Origin: Halorubrum lacusprofundi ATCC 49239
Lineage (GTDB): Archaea > Halobacteriota > Halobacteria > Halobacteriales > Haloferacaceae
NCBI RefSeq assembly: GCF_000022205.1
Contig: NC_012029.1
Location: forward strand, 806,001-870,000
Length of the DNA stretch: 64,000 nt
Direction: 5' to 3'
The notes beneath the pieces were generated by a model. It was not told the origin of the DNA and did not search any database. It worked only from the letters and a program-made list of their open reading frames with translations. Within the stretch, counting starts at the first letter, position 1, and the number at the start of each line of letters is the position of its first letter. The position numbers and the translations under genes were made by a program. Of this stretch, positions 48,937 to 57,766 are shown one piece after another.

Positions 48937-50706
48937 TCAGTCGTCCGCCGGCGTCGGCGGCGCGTCCTCCATCGTATCGTTCTCGGCGTACGGGTACCAG
49001 GTGCGCTTCGTGTTGTGCATCATCGGGTCCTCGTAGTCGGTCTCCTCGGGCTCGACGAAGGCGTCTAGCTCGTCGTCGTCGTGACGGGCGACGAACGCCC
49101 GGAACGACTCGCCCTCGTCGCGCTCGGCCGCGAAGCTATCGATCAGGTTCGCGATCGCGCCCGGAACCTCGTCGACGGGCACGCGCTGGGTGACCCACCG
49201 GGCGAACTGCGGGTTCTCGCCGAGCCCGCCGCCGAGGCCCACGTCGAGCGCCTCCACCGGGTCCCCGTCCTTGCGGGTCTTCATCCCGCGCAGGCTCACG
49301 TCGGCGATCTGCGGCTGCGCGCACGACGCGGTACACCCCGAGAGGTGGATGTGGAACTCGTCGACGTCGGCGGGGAGGTCGACGTTGACCTTCAGCCAGC
49401 GGGCGAACCGGACCTGCCGGTTCTTCGTCTCGACGATCGACAGCGAGCAGAACTCCGTACCGGTACACGCGACCGAGCCGCGCATGAACGGGGAGGGGTC
49501 GGGCGAGTAGTGGTCGAGCAGCGGCTCGTCGCGGAAGTCGTCAAGGGCGTCGTCCGGCACGTCGGTGACGATGACGTTCTGGCGCTGCGAGAGCCGGACC
49601 TCGCCGGAGCCGTACTCCTCGGCGAGGTCGGCGAGGTTGAGCACGTCGTCAGCACCCATCCGTCCGACGAGCACGTTCAGCCCGACGAAGTTCCGGCCGT
49701 CATTCTGGTCGTGGACGCCGATCAGGTCGTTGCGCTCGCCCTCGCCGGCGTTGTAGGTGTACTCCTCGCGAACGTCGCGCCCGGCGGGTTCGAGCTCGAA
49801 GTCGACGTACTCCTCCTGAAGCGTCTCGCGAACTTTGTCTGCGCCCCACTCGTCGACGAGGAACTTCACCCGCGCGTTGTACCGGTCCTCGCGGTCGCCG
49901 TAGTCGCGGAACAGCGCGGAGAGCCCGCCGGCGACATCTGATACTTGCTCCGGTGGCACCCAGACGTCGATGTCGCGGGCGAGCCGCGGCTCGTTGCGCG
50001 CGAGCCCGCCGCCGACGCGGACGTTGAAGCCGACTGCGTCCTCGCTCTCGTCGCCCTCTCCGTCTCCGTCGATCGACTTGTACGCGGGCTCGAACGCGAG
50101 GTCGTTGATGTCGCCCTGCCCGGAGCCGTCCGCGGACCCGGTCACGGACACTTTCCACTTCCGGGGGAGGTTCGCGTGGTCGTCGTTTCCCTTGAACGTC
50201 TGGTTAAGGTCGCGGATCACCGGCCACGCCTCGACGACCTCCTGTCCGTCCTTGCCGGCGACCGGGTTCCCGACGATGTTCCGCCACGAGTCGCCACACG
50301 CCTGCTGCGTCGAGAGGCCGTTCGCGGCGAGCTTCTCGAAGATCGCCGGCACGTCCGAGAGTTCGATCCAGTGGAGCTGGATCGACTGTCGAGTGGTGAA
50401 GTCGGCGTACGCGTCGCCGAAGATCGGGTTCGTCCCGGGACCGCGAGCGTACTCGTCGGCGATCTCGCCGATAGTTCGGAGCTGTCCCGGTTCGAGCACG
50501 CCGTTCGGGGTCCCGATCCGCATCATAAAGTACCCCTCCTGTCCGTTCCGCTGGTGGTACAGGCCCCACCATTTGAACCGCTCGAACCACGCGTCCCGCT
50601 CGTCGTCCGGGATCGAGTCGTACCCCTCCTCGGCGAACTCGAACAAGCGGTCGCGGACCTCTCGCCCGTACGCCTCCGATTTCCAGTTCTCGACGTCCGT
50701 TGGCAT
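48937..50706 (-). CDS. Siroheme nitrite/sulfite reductase (ferredoxin-type)
   Basis: The 589-residue protein has two ferrite-like and two siroheme half-domains. The cluster-siroheme cysteines are in ACTGTEFCSLS and LSGCTASCAQPQIAD. The N-terminal part includes GLYHQRNGQEGYFMMRIGTPNG and TRQSIQLHWIEL, and a second half-domain starts near LNVLVGRMGADDVLNLADLAEEYG. It reduces nitrite to ammonia, or sulfite to sulfide, with six electrons from ferredoxin. Distinguishing the two needs the neighbouring active-site residues; haloarchaeal homologues of this length are mostly assimilatory nitrite reductase. A co-transcribed small gene follows. Confidence 0.88.
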   Translation of the reverse strand: MPTDVENWKSEAYGREVRDRLFEFAEEGYDSIPDDERDAWFERFKWWGLYHQRNGQEGYFMMRIGTPNGVLEPGQLRTIGEIADEYARGPGTNPIFGDAYADFTTRQSIQLHWIELSDVPAIFEKLAANGLSTQQACGDSWRNIVGNPVAGKDGQEVVEAWPVIRDLNQTFKGNDDHANLPRKWKVSVTGSADGSGQGDINDLAFEPAYKSIDGDGEGDESEDAVGFNVRVGGGLARNEPRLARDIDVWVPPEQVSDVAGGLSALFRDYGDREDRYNARVKFLVDEWGADKVRETLQEEYVDFELEPAGRDVREEYTYNAGEGERNDLIGVHDQNDGRNFVGLNVLVGRMGADDVLNLADLAEEYGSGEVRLSQRQNVIVTDVPDDALDDFRDEPLLDHYSPDPSPFMRGSVACTGTEFCSLSIVETKNRQVRFARWLKVNVDLPADVDEFHIHLSGCTASCAQPQIADVSLRGMKTRKDGDPVEALDVGLGGGLGENPQFARWVTQRVPVDEVPGAIANLIDSFAAERDEGESFRAFVARHDDDELDAFVEPEETDYEDPMMHNTKRTWYPYAENDTMEDAPPTPADD

Positions 50707-50798
50707 CGAGAGCCCCTACACCAGACTCCCTCATAGCTGACAGCGTGGTGTCAACCTTCCCCGGTGCTGCACCGATGGGGCATTTGTTGCCGCTTTCC

Positions 50799-51104
50799 TC
50801 AGCGTCGCACGCGGCGGACCGCGGAGCGGTCGAGTTCGGCGAACTCGCCCCCTCGTACCCGCCCGATCGGGACCCATCCGGTCGTTCCCGTTGCCCCGCA
50901 CGCGATACACTGACCGTAGACCCGCGCCTTCACGGTCGAGCCGTCGACGCCGACCGACTGGAAGTTCTCCACGACCAGATCGGTGAGCGCGCACTCACAC
51001 AGATCCGGCGCGTCGAGCCGCCACAGTTCGCTGACACGCACTTCCCGGCTGTCGTTGACGGAGATCCACGCCCCGTCGTCGAGGACGCGCAAACGAGTGG
51101 TCAC
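50799..51104 (-). CDS. Haloarchaeal hypothetical protein with C-terminal zinc-knuckle-like CxxC
   Basis: The 101-residue protein (GTG start at 51104, MTTRLRVLDDGAWISVND) is beta-rich. It has CECALTD in the middle and CIACGATGTTGWVPIGR near the end, four cysteines that could form one zinc site. An ATG at 51197 would add 31 residues (MQRFSDLGGVIETVADCEH...) with no clear match to the rest, so I prefer the GTG; this is not certain. It lies between the reductase gene and the small acidic gene pair. Function unknown. Confidence 0.6.
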   Translation of the reverse strand: MTTRLRVLDDGAWISVNDSREVRVSELWRLDAPDLCECALTDLVVENFQSVGVDGSTVKARVYGQCIACGATGTTGWVPIGRVRGGEFAELDRSAVRRVRR

Positions 51105-51281
51105 ACCCCCAATTGGCCCGCAACGGCCCAATGCGTGACGGTGTTCGCAATCGGCGACAGTTTCGATGACGCCCCCAAGATCGGAAAATCGTTGCACTGC
51201 GCGGTGGAACCACCCACAGATGCCGTCCGAACTACCGGACGTGAAATCCGGTATCCGAGAGTAGTGGTTCGATTTACATGT

Positions 51282-51297
51282 GTACCGGTACTTATGG
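51282..51297 (+). promoter_or_regulatory. Palindrome GTACCGGTAC adjoining the TATA box of the small acidic operon
   Basis: The perfect 10-bp palindrome GTACCGGTAC (51282-51291) touches CTTATGG (51291-51297). The latter is centred about 28 nt before the ATG at 51322, typical for a haloarchaeal TATA box. The palindrome covers the TFB recognition region, so a bound regulator could block initiation. This is inferred from position only. Confidence 0.45.
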
Positions 51298-51321
51298 CTC
51301 GCGTACCCCTACCTCGGCGTG

Positions 51322-51450
51322 ATGACCGATTCGGTTCCCGACTCCACCGGCGATCGACCCGTCGACGCGGTCGACGACGGCGAGTACCGACAGCACGCGT
51401 CCGCGGACGTGGCGCCTGAGCTCTTCGACGACACCCCGGAGGGACGATGA
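51322..51450 (+). CDS. Very small acidic protein, 42 residues
   Basis: The 42-codon ORF runs MTDSVPDSTGDRPVDAV, then DDGEYRQHASADVAPELFDD and TPEGR. It has a good TATA box 28 nt upstream and an ATGA overlap (51447-51450) with the next gene, so a two-gene leaderless transcript is likely. Composition is strongly acidic. No known domain. It could be a regulator or interaction partner of the next small protein, which is only inferred from coupling. Confidence 0.6.
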   Translation: MTDSVPDSTGDRPVDAVDDGEYRQHASADVAPELFDDTPEGR

Positions 51451-51644
51451 CCGAACACGCCGATCCCCAAGCGACCGACGACGAACGAGAAGGCGTCGAG
51501 GCCGATCGGCGGGGGGACGACGTGGACGCGGAGGGAGAGACGGACACCGACCCCGACGACGGTACGGGCCACCTCAACGACATCGAGGACGGCGCCGGCT
51601 GTACGGAGATTTGGGAACGGCTCTCGGAGCGGCGAGAAGAGTGA
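51447..51644 (+). CDS. Small acidic protein, 65 residues, coupled to the 42-residue gene
   Basis: The protein begins MTEHADPQATDDEREGVEAD and has an extreme Asp/Glu/Thr content (EGETDTDPDDGTGHL), ending with a likely helix (DGAGCTEIWERLSERREE) carrying one Cys. The C-terminal 24 residues are less acidic and look like the conserved part. Its ATG overlaps the previous stop by four bases. I recognise no family; similar short proteins with a GxGCTEIWE-type tail exist in haloarchaea by memory, without known role. Confidence 0.6.
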   Translation: MTEHADPQATDDEREGVEADRRGDDVDAEGETDTDPDDGTGHLNDIEDGAGCTEIWERLSERREE

Positions 51645-51704
51645 CACCTCTCGATTGCAGCGTGTTCTGCCCCCGCGAACACCGCGGGACGCCCCTAATC
51701 CCCC

Positions 51705-52244
51705 TTACGACAGGTGCGCAGCGATGTCGGCCTCGGTGATGATTCCGACCGTCTCACCGCCGTCGGTCACCATCACCGCCTTGTAGTGGTCGAGTAAGTT
51801 CCGAACCTCGTCGACCGTCGCGCCGGGCGCGACCGTGGGGAACGACTCGCTCATCACATCGCTGACCGGATGGTCGCCCACGTTCTCGCCGGCGTGGACC
51901 ACGTCGCTCTGACTGATCGAGCCGACAGGCACGCCGTTCTGGAGCACCGGGAGCTGCGAGTACGCCTCCTCTTCCATCAGCTCGACCGCCCCGTGCACCG
52001 CGTCGTCGGGCGCGACGCTTATCACCGTCTCGTTCATCAGGTCGCTCGCGCGAACGACTTTCCCTTCCGCCTCTTGGAGCGCGTTGACGATACGCCGAAG
52101 CGTCGAGAGTCGCGGATCGACGTCGCCGCCCTCGATCCGCGCGATGAGGGGCTGCGAGACATCGGCGGCGTCCGCCAAATCGCTCTGGGTCAGCTCCAGC
52201 GTCGTCCGCCGCTCGCGGAGGTCCTGTGGCGTCGGGAGTTCCAT
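51705..52244 (-). CDS. HTH-CBS transcriptional regulator
   Basis: The 179-residue protein has an XRE-type helix-turn-helix at residues 8-65 (RRTTLELTQSDLADAADVSQPLIARIEGGDVDPRLSTLRRIVNAL). Two CBS domains follow (residues about 68-120, ASDLMNETVISVAPDDAVHGAVELM, and 125-179, VSDVMSESFPTVAPGATVDEVRNLL), which in other proteins bind adenosyl ligands. So it may sense AMP, ATP or SAM and bind DNA. A perfect inverted repeat just upstream of its start suggests self-regulation. Confidence 0.93.
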   Translation of the reverse strand: MELPTPQDLRERRTTLELTQSDLADAADVSQPLIARIEGGDVDPRLSTLRRIVNALQEAEGKVVRASDLMNETVISVAPDDAVHGAVELMEEEAYSQLPVLQNGVPVGSISQSDVVHAGENVGDHPVSDVMSESFPTVAPGATVDEVRNLLDHYKAVMVTDGGETVGIITEADIAAHLS

Positions 52245-52250
52245 ACGCTA

Positions 52251-52267
52251 AATAACTAGGGGTTATT
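52251..52267 (-). promoter_or_regulatory. Inverted repeat AATAAC-N5-GTTATT upstream of the HTH-CBS gene
   Basis: Six-base arms AATAAC (52251-52256) and GTTATT (52262-52267) flank TAGGG. The centre lies about 15 nt upstream of the ATG at 52244, between the start and a probable TATA box (CTTTTCTAAT near 52265-52275). The position overlaps the transcription start, so binding there would repress. Autoregulation is inference. Confidence 0.5.
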
Positions 52268-52341
52268 AGAAAAGGTTTCGGCGGCGACCGATATCGCAAC
52301 GACGGTCGAATCGGTCGCGTCGTCGCACCGCTCGCGAAATC

Positions 52342-52716
52342 CTACTCGTCGTCGCGGTCGCCGTCCTCGTCCCCGTCGGTTTCGATGACTTCGATGATCT
52401 CAAGCGGAACGTCGCGGAGGGCACCGCCGACCTCGCTCTTCGCGATCCGCTCGGCGTGCTCCTCGCTGTCGGCGTTGAAGATGTCGATCTCCAAGAGGAG
52501 TCCGACCAAGGCGGTGTTCGCGGCGAGGAACGCGGCGTCGAACGGCTCGCCGCAGGCCGGACAGCCGGTGACGCCGGGCTCGACCTCGACGTACTGCTTG
52601 TCCGTCTCGTTGAGTCGCTTGCCGGCTTCGCTGACCGCGACGCCGATGGCGTCGTCGGTCTCCTTGACGTCACGGACCAACCAGGCTGCTTCCATCGCGA
52701 CTTCGTAGTTGCTCAT
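52342..52716 (-). CDS. UPF0212 (DUF555) family protein
   Basis: The 124-residue protein has MSNYEVAMEAAWLVRDVKETDDAIGVAVSEAGKRLNE and TGCPACGEPFDAAFLAANTALVGLLLEIDIFNADSEEHAERIAKSEVG, the DUF555 signature with a CPAC zinc knuckle. It is found in most archaea, with unknown function. The C-terminal extension is acidic (ETDGDEDGDRDDE). A TATA-like CCACAAGAAAGG lies about 28 nt before the ATG. Confidence 0.92.
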   Translation of the reverse strand: MSNYEVAMEAAWLVRDVKETDDAIGVAVSEAGKRLNETDKQYVEVEPGVTGCPACGEPFDAAFLAANTALVGLLLEIDIFNADSEEHAERIAKSEVGGALRDVPLEIIEVIETDGDEDGDRDDE

Positions 52717-52831
52717 ACCTGAGTCGACGGGCCGCAGGGTTTCCTTTCTTGTGGTTTGCCTGTGGTCACGAGTCTCGTTCGCACGGCGAAGAGTTAGGTG
52801 GTCGACGGGTACCGGAGGCGGCGCTCGCCGC

Positions 52832-53830
52832 CTACAGCCGGTCGAGGATCGCCGCGGTGACCTCGTCAGTCGTGGCGTCGCCGCCGAGATCGCCGGTCCG
52901 CGGGCCGTCGGAGAGGACGCCCTCCACGGCGTCCCGGACTCGCTGGCCCTCCTCGACGTGTCCGAGGTACTCCAGCAGCATGGCGGCCGACAGGATCGCG
53001 GCCGTCGGGTTCGCGATTCCCTCGCCCGCGATGTCGGGCGCCGTGCCGTGAACCGGCTCGAACAACGCGTTGTCGTGGCCGACGTTCGCGGACGGGAGGA
53101 GGCCGAGCCCGCCGACGAGTCCCGCTGCCAGATCGGAGAGCACGTCGCCTGCGAGGTTCGGACAGACGATCACACCGTACTGAGTCGGGTCAAGCGGGAG
53201 CTTCGTCGCGAACGCGTCCATCAGCTCCTCGTCGGCGTCGACGTCGCGTTCGTCGGCGACCGCGAGCACCTCCTCGCGGAACCGGCCGTCCGTCTCGCGC
53301 ATCACGTTCGCCTTGTGCGCGACGGTGAACCCCTCGTCGGGGTCGCCGGCCGGTCCTCTCCCGTCGTCGACGAACTCGCAGGCGAACTCCGCCAGCTCTC
53401 GCGAGGCCGACGAGGTGACGACCCGCGTCAGCGTCGAAAGGTCGTCGCTGAGCCGGTTCTCGTGGCCCGAGTAGACGCCCTCGGTGTTCTCGCGGAGGAA
53501 GACCACGTCAGTCTCCGGCTGGAGCGCGTCGACGCCGGGATACGCCTTCGCCGGCCGGATGTTGACGAACGAGTCGACCGCCTCGCGTAGCGGGAGGATG
53601 ACGTCGGCGGCCGTCTCGCCGGCCGCGCCGAACAGCGTCGCGTCCGCTTCGGCCGCGCGTTCGTACGTCTCCGCTGGGAGCGCTTCTCCCGTCCGCTCTT
53701 TCACCGCGTCGCCCGCCTCGGCCTCGACGAACTCGAAGTCGACGGGGAGCGCCTCCAGCACGTCGACGGCGGCCGGAACGACCTCTCGGCCGATCCCGTC
53801 GCCCTCGATGACGACGATGTCGTGGCTCAC
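52832..53830 (-). CDS. leuB: 3-isopropylmalate dehydrogenase
   Basis: The 332-residue protein has [18 protein letters not shown], the substrate-binding [14 protein letters not shown], metal-binding [27 protein letters not shown] and [19 protein letters not shown]. It oxidises and decarboxylates 3-isopropylmalate in leucine synthesis. ATGA overlap with leuD (53827-53830). At its stop there is a perfect hairpin AGGCGGCG-CT-CGCCGCCT (52816-52833), but no T tract follows. It is the last gene of the ilv-leu operon. Confidence 0.95.
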   Translation of the reverse strand: MSHDIVVIEGDGIGREVVPAAVDVLEALPVDFEFVEAEAGDAVKERTGEALPAETYERAAEADATLFGAAGETAADVILPLREAVDSFVNIRPAKAYPGVDALQPETDVVFLRENTEGVYSGHENRLSDDLSTLTRVVTSSASRELAEFACEFVDDGRGPAGDPDEGFTVAHKANVMRETDGRFREEVLAVADERDVDADEELMDAFATKLPLDPTQYGVIVCPNLAGDVLSDLAAGLVGGLGLLPSANVGHDNALFEPVHGTAPDIAGEGIANPTAAILSAAMLLEYLGHVEEGQRVRDAVEGVLSDGPRTGDLGGDATTDEVTAAILDRL

Positions 53831-54480
53831 GCCTCGTCCCCCGGAATGTCCTCGGCCGGAACGTACGGCAGCGACCGAGCGGTCTCGCGGACCGCCTCCT
53901 CGTTCGCACCCATCAGCGCCGTGGTGTCCCAGACGCCCTCGACGAGCGCCTTCCGCTGGGCGTCGTGGACCGTCGCATCGACGACGGTGTCGCCGTAGGT
54001 GATCGTCTCGGCGGCCACGTCGATGTCGACCTCGGCGTTCGGGTTGGCCTCGACGAAGTCCTGCAGCGCCTCGATGTCCTCTTGGTCTGCCGTGACCGTC
54101 GGAATACCGAGCGCGAGGCAGTTACCCGCGAAGATCTCCGCGAACGACTCGCCGACGACCGCGTCGATCCCCCAGCGCATCAGCGCCTGCGGGGCGTGCT
54201 CACGCGACGAGCCACAGCCGAAGTTGGCGTTGACAACTAGGACGTTCGCGCCCTGGTACTGCTCCTCATTGAACGGGTGGTCCTTCTCGTTGTCGTCGTC
54301 GAACCGCTGGTCGAAGAAGGAGAACTGGCCCAGTCCGTCGAAGGTAACTACCTTCATGAACCGCGCCGGGATGATCTGGTCGGTGTCGATGTCGTTGCCT
54401 CGGACCGGGATGCCGGTGCCGGAGACCTCGGTGACCTTCTCGGCCGGCGCCTCGCCCTCGCTGAACTCGGGCGAGCTCAT
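53827..54480 (-). CDS. leuD: 3-isopropylmalate dehydratase small subunit
   Basis: The 217-residue protein has the LeuD motifs [46 protein letters not shown] and [17 protein letters not shown]. With LeuC it isomerises 2-isopropylmalate to 3-isopropylmalate. The ATG at 54480 overlaps the leuC stop by four bases, deciding the start. The C-terminal end overlaps leuB. Confidence 0.94.
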   Translation of the reverse strand: MSSPEFSEGEAPAEKVTEVSGTGIPVRGNDIDTDQIIPARFMKVVTFDGLGQFSFFDQRFDDDNEKDHPFNEEQYQGANVLVVNANFGCGSSREHAPQALMRWGIDAVVGESFAEIFAGNCLALGIPTVTADQEDIEALQDFVEANPNAEVDIDVAAETITYGDTVVDATVHDAQRKALVEGVWDTTALMGANEEAVRETARSLPYVPAEDIPGDEA

Positions 54481-55898
54481 ACGGTCGCCACCTCCTCCAT
54501 CTCGCGGACGTCGGTGACCTCGCCGGTCACCGCCGCGGCCGCGACCATGATCGGACTCATCAGCACGGTGCGCCCGTCCTTCGAGCCCTGTCGGCCGACG
54601 AAGTTCCGGTTCGACGAGGAGGCGCTCGCCTCGTCGCCCACCAGCTGGTCGTCGTTCATGCCGAGACACATCGAACAGCCGGGCTCGCGCCAGTCGAAGC
54701 CGGCCTCGATGAATATCTCGTCTATCCCTTCGGCCTCGGCGGCGTCGCGGACGCGCTGGCTACCGGGGACGACCATCGCGCGCACGTCGTCGTCGACCTC
54801 GCGACCCTCGACGAACGCCGCGGCCTCGCGGAGGTCCTTCAGCCGCGCGTTAGTACACGAGCCGAGGAACGCCACGTCGATGTCGTACCCCTCCATCGTG
54901 TCGCCGGGCTCGACGCGCATGTGTTTCTGTGCCCGCTTCGCGGTGTCGCGGTCCTCCTCGGGCAGGTCGTCGGGATCCGGGATCGGCTCGGTGATGCCCG
55001 CGGTCTGACCGGGCGTGGTCCCCCACGTGACGGTCGGTTCGATCGCCGAGCCGTCGATGGTGACCACGTCGTCGTACTCGGCGTCGGCGTCGCTCCGGAT
55101 CGACTCCCAGTAGGGTTTCAGCCGCTCGAACTTCTCGGGGTCGTCGGCGAAGGCGTCCGTCTCCGCGAGCCACTCGTAGGTGGTCTCGTCGGGGTTGACG
55201 TATCCCGCGCGGGCGCCGCCTTCGATCGACATGTTACAGATGGACATCCGCCCTTCCATCCCGAGGTCCTCGATGGCCTCGCCGGCGTACTCGTAGACGT
55301 AGCCGACGCCGCCGTCGGTCCCGAGCTTCCCGATGATCGTCAGGATGACGTCCTTCGCGGTGACGCCCTCGCCGAGCTCGCCCGTGACCTCGATCTTGCG
55401 GACCTGCTGTTTCTCCATGGCGATACAGCCCGTCGCGAGCACGTCGCGGATCTGCGAGGTGCCGATGCCGAACGCCAGCGCGCCGAACGCGCCGTGCGTC
55501 GACGTGTGCGAGTCGCCACAGACGATCGTCATTCCCGGCTGGGTGAGCCCCTGCTCCGGCCCGATAACGTGGACGATCCCCTGGTTGCCGGAGTCCGGAT
55601 CGGAAAAGTCGATGCCCGAGCCGCGGACGTTCGCCTCCAGCTCCGCCATCATGTTCTCGGCGGCCTCGTCGCGGTAGGGCCGATCGCGGTTCCCAGTCGG
55701 CACAATGTGGTCGACGGTCGCGTGCGTGCGCTCCGGGAACGCCACCTCTTGGTCGCGCTCTTTCAGCATGCCGAACGCCTGCGGGCTGGTGACCTCGTGA
55801 ACGAGGTGGAGCCCGACGAACAGCTGGTCCTGTCCGGTGGGCAGCTTCGTCACCGTGTGCCGGTCCCACACCTTGTCGTACAGGGTCCCCTCGCTCAT
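54477..55898 (-). CDS. leuC: 3-isopropylmalate dehydratase large subunit
   Basis: The 473-residue aconitase-family protein has [15 protein letters not shown], the nucleotide-like [19 protein letters not shown], and three cluster cysteines in [12 protein letters not shown] and [29 protein letters not shown] is the substrate phosphate/carboxylate loop. The ATG overlaps the stop of the mini-ORF between it and ilvC. The [4Fe-4S] cluster makes this enzyme oxygen-sensitive. Confidence 0.95.
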   Translation of the reverse strand: MSEGTLYDKVWDRHTVTKLPTGQDQLFVGLHLVHEVTSPQAFGMLKERDQEVAFPERTHATVDHIVPTGNRDRPYRDEAAENMMAELEANVRGSGIDFSDPDSGNQGIVHVIGPEQGLTQPGMTIVCGDSHTSTHGAFGALAFGIGTSQIRDVLATGCIAMEKQQVRKIEVTGELGEGVTAKDVILTIIGKLGTDGGVGYVYEYAGEAIEDLGMEGRMSICNMSIEGGARAGYVNPDETTYEWLAETDAFADDPEKFERLKPYWESIRSDADAEYDDVVTIDGSAIEPTVTWGTTPGQTAGITEPIPDPDDLPEEDRDTAKRAQKHMRVEPGDTMEGYDIDVAFLGSCTNARLKDLREAAAFVEGREVDDDVRAMVVPGSQRVRDAAEAEGIDEIFIEAGFDWREPGCSMCLGMNDDQLVGDEASASSSNRNFVGRQGSKDGRTVLMSPIMVAAAAVTGEVTDVREMEEVATV

Positions 55899-55969
55899 CG
55901 GGGATCACCTGCGCAGCGCGTGGGTCGCGTGGTCTCGCAGATCCGGTTCGCGTCGCCGCGTCCGCCCAT
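55895..55969 (-). CDS. 24-residue mini-ORF coupled on both sides between ilvC and leuC
   Basis: The ATG (55969) overlaps the ilvC stop in ATGA, and the TGA overlaps the leuC ATG in ATGA (55895-55898). The frame has 24 codons, beginning [12 protein letters not shown] and ending PTRCAGDPR, with two Cys and several Arg. Without it the 70-nt spacer would break the otherwise continuous coupling of the operon. So it may serve mainly to carry ribosomes from ilvC to leuC, or code a small protein with a Cys pair. It is too short for family recognition. Confidence 0.5.
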   Translation of the reverse strand: MGGRGDANRICETTRPTRCAGDPR

Positions 55970-57024
55970 CAGGCGGTCACCTCGGCCGATTCCTCCTCGT
56001 CGTCTTCTTCATCTTGCCACGCGAACAGGCCGCGCAGTTCCTCGCCGACGGCCTCGATCTCGTGGTTCTTCTCCGCGGCCCGGAGCTGGGTGTAGGAGGG
56101 CCGTCCCGCCTGGTTCTCCGCAATCCATTCGCGGGCGAACTGCCCGTTCTGGACCTTCTCCAGTACTTCTTCCATGTTCTCGCGAGCGTGCTCGTCGACG
56201 ACCACGTCGCCCTGCGTGAGCCCGCCGTACTCCGCGGTATCGGAGACCGAGTCCCACATGCCGCCGAGCCCGTCTTCGTACATCAGGTCGACGATGAGCT
56301 TCAGCTCGTTGAGACACTCGAAGTACGCCATCTCCGGGGAGTAGCCGGCGTCGACGAGCGTCTCGTACCCCTGCTTCACGAGGGAGGTGACGCCGCCACA
56401 GAGGACGGCCTGCTCGCCGAACAGGTCGGTCTCGGTCTCCTCGCGGAACGACGTCTCGACGACGCCGGCGCGGGTACAGCCGATCGCGGCCGCGTACGCG
56501 AGTCCCTCGTCGTGGGCGTCGCCGGTCGCGTCCTGATACACCGCCAGCAGGCCGGGCGTCCCCTCGTCGTTCTCGTAGTTGCGGCGGACGAGGTGGCCCG
56601 GCGACTTCGGTGCGACCATCGTCACGTCGACGTCCTCGGGCGGCTGGATCTGGTTGTAGTGGATGTTGAACCCGTGCGCGAACTGGAGCGTGTCGCCCGC
56701 GTCCAGGTTCGGCTCGATGGCGTTCTCGTACACGTCCGGCTGGACCGTGTCGGGCACGAGCACGCTGACGATGTCGGCCTCGGCGACCGCGTCCGCGGGG
56801 ACCTCTACGCGGAGCCCGTCGCTCTCGGCGGCGTCCCACGAGGAGCTGTCCTCGCGGAGGCCGACGACCACGTCGACCCCGCTGTCGTTGAGGTTCTGCG
56901 CGTGCGCGTGGCCCTGCGAGCCGTAGCCGAGCACGGCCACGGTCTTGTGGGCGATCGCTTCGCCGTCGGCGTCTTCGTCGTAGTATACTGTCGAGTTGAA
57001 CGTCTGTGTGTCGTCTTCGGTCAT
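55969..57024 (-). CDS. ilvC: Ketol-acid reductoisomerase
   Basis: The 351-residue class I KARI has [21 protein letters not shown] (NADP site), [36 protein letters not shown] and the metal-binding helices [17 protein letters not shown] and [19 protein letters not shown]. It converts acetolactate to dihydroxyisovalerate. An acidic N- and C-terminus is typical of halophiles. The start is 22 nt after ilvN; the end overlaps the mini-ORF. Confidence 0.95.
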   Translation of the reverse strand: MTEDDTQTFNSTVYYDEDADGEAIAHKTVAVLGYGSQGHAHAQNLNDSGVDVVVGLREDSSSWDAAESDGLRVEVPADAVAEADIVSVLVPDTVQPDVYENAIEPNLDAGDTLQFAHGFNIHYNQIQPPEDVDVTMVAPKSPGHLVRRNYENDEGTPGLLAVYQDATGDAHDEGLAYAAAIGCTRAGVVETSFREETETDLFGEQAVLCGGVTSLVKQGYETLVDAGYSPEMAYFECLNELKLIVDLMYEDGLGGMWDSVSDTAEYGGLTQGDVVVDEHARENMEEVLEKVQNGQFAREWIAENQAGRPSYTQLRAAEKNHEIEAVGEELRGLFAWQDEEDDEEESAEVTA

Positions 57025-57046
57025 GTGTATCGTGTGAATTCGCGTG

Positions 57047-57766
57047 TCAGTCGTCGTGAGTCGTCGGTTCGCCGGCCGTTCCGGGTTTCTCTCCGGGCGC
57101 CGTCGGCGTGTTGCCGCGCGCGAGGGCGGTCGGCCCGGTGCGCGCGATCTCGACGATGCCGAACCGCTCGAACGCGCCGATCGCGTTGTCGATGCTGGCG
57201 TTGTCGCCGGTAAGCTCGACGGTGATCGTCTCCGGACCGGCGTCGACCGTCCGGCCGTCGTACATCTCCGAGACCGCGTGGACCGCTGCAGGGTCGTCCG
57301 CCTGCACCTTGAGCAGGACGAGCTCCGAGGTGACCGCGTCGCCGGAGACCTCGCCGACCGAGATGACCGGCTTTAGCTTCGCCATCTGCTTTTCGATCTG
57401 GTCGATGCCGGGGTCCGTCTCCTCGACGACCATGGTGATCCGCGAGTGACCCTCCACGGTCGTCGGGCCGACAGTGAGGCTCTCGATGTTGAACTGTCGG
57501 CGGGAGACGAGACCGGAGACGCGCGCGAGCACGCCCGGCTCATCTTCCACCAACGCCGAGATGACTGCGCGGCGAGACTCGTGTTCCGCCTCGACGACCG
57601 GGTCGATGCGGATCCCTTCGAGGTTCCGGCGTCCCGTGGGATAGTTGCGCTCCTCGGGGCCGGGCTGTTCGCTCGGCATGGGTCGCGAGTCGGCCTCGGG
57701 CACGCCGCCGGACGCGGGGGAGCCGCCATCGGTCGCGGGCCGGGAGTCGGGGGAGTCGCCGCTCAT
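57047..57766 (-). CDS. ilvN: Acetolactate synthase small (regulatory) subunit
   Basis: The 239-residue protein has an N-terminal 65-residue low-complexity extension (rich in Pro, Ser, Asp), then an ACT domain ([38 protein letters not shown]) and a second half-domain ([32 protein letters not shown]). ACT domains bind valine for feedback control. Bacterial IlvN is about 160 residues, so this version is long at both ends. It overlaps the ilvB stop by four bases. Confidence 0.93.
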   Translation of the reverse strand: MSGDSPDSRPATDGGSPASGGVPEADSRPMPSEQPGPEERNYPTGRRNLEGIRIDPVVEAEHESRRAVISALVEDEPGVLARVSGLVSRRQFNIESLTVGPTTVEGHSRITMVVEETDPGIDQIEKQMAKLKPVISVGEVSGDAVTSELVLLKVQADDPAAVHAVSEMYDGRTVDAGPETITVELTGDNASIDNAIGAFERFGIVEIARTGPTALARGNTPTAPGEKPGTAGEPTTHDD

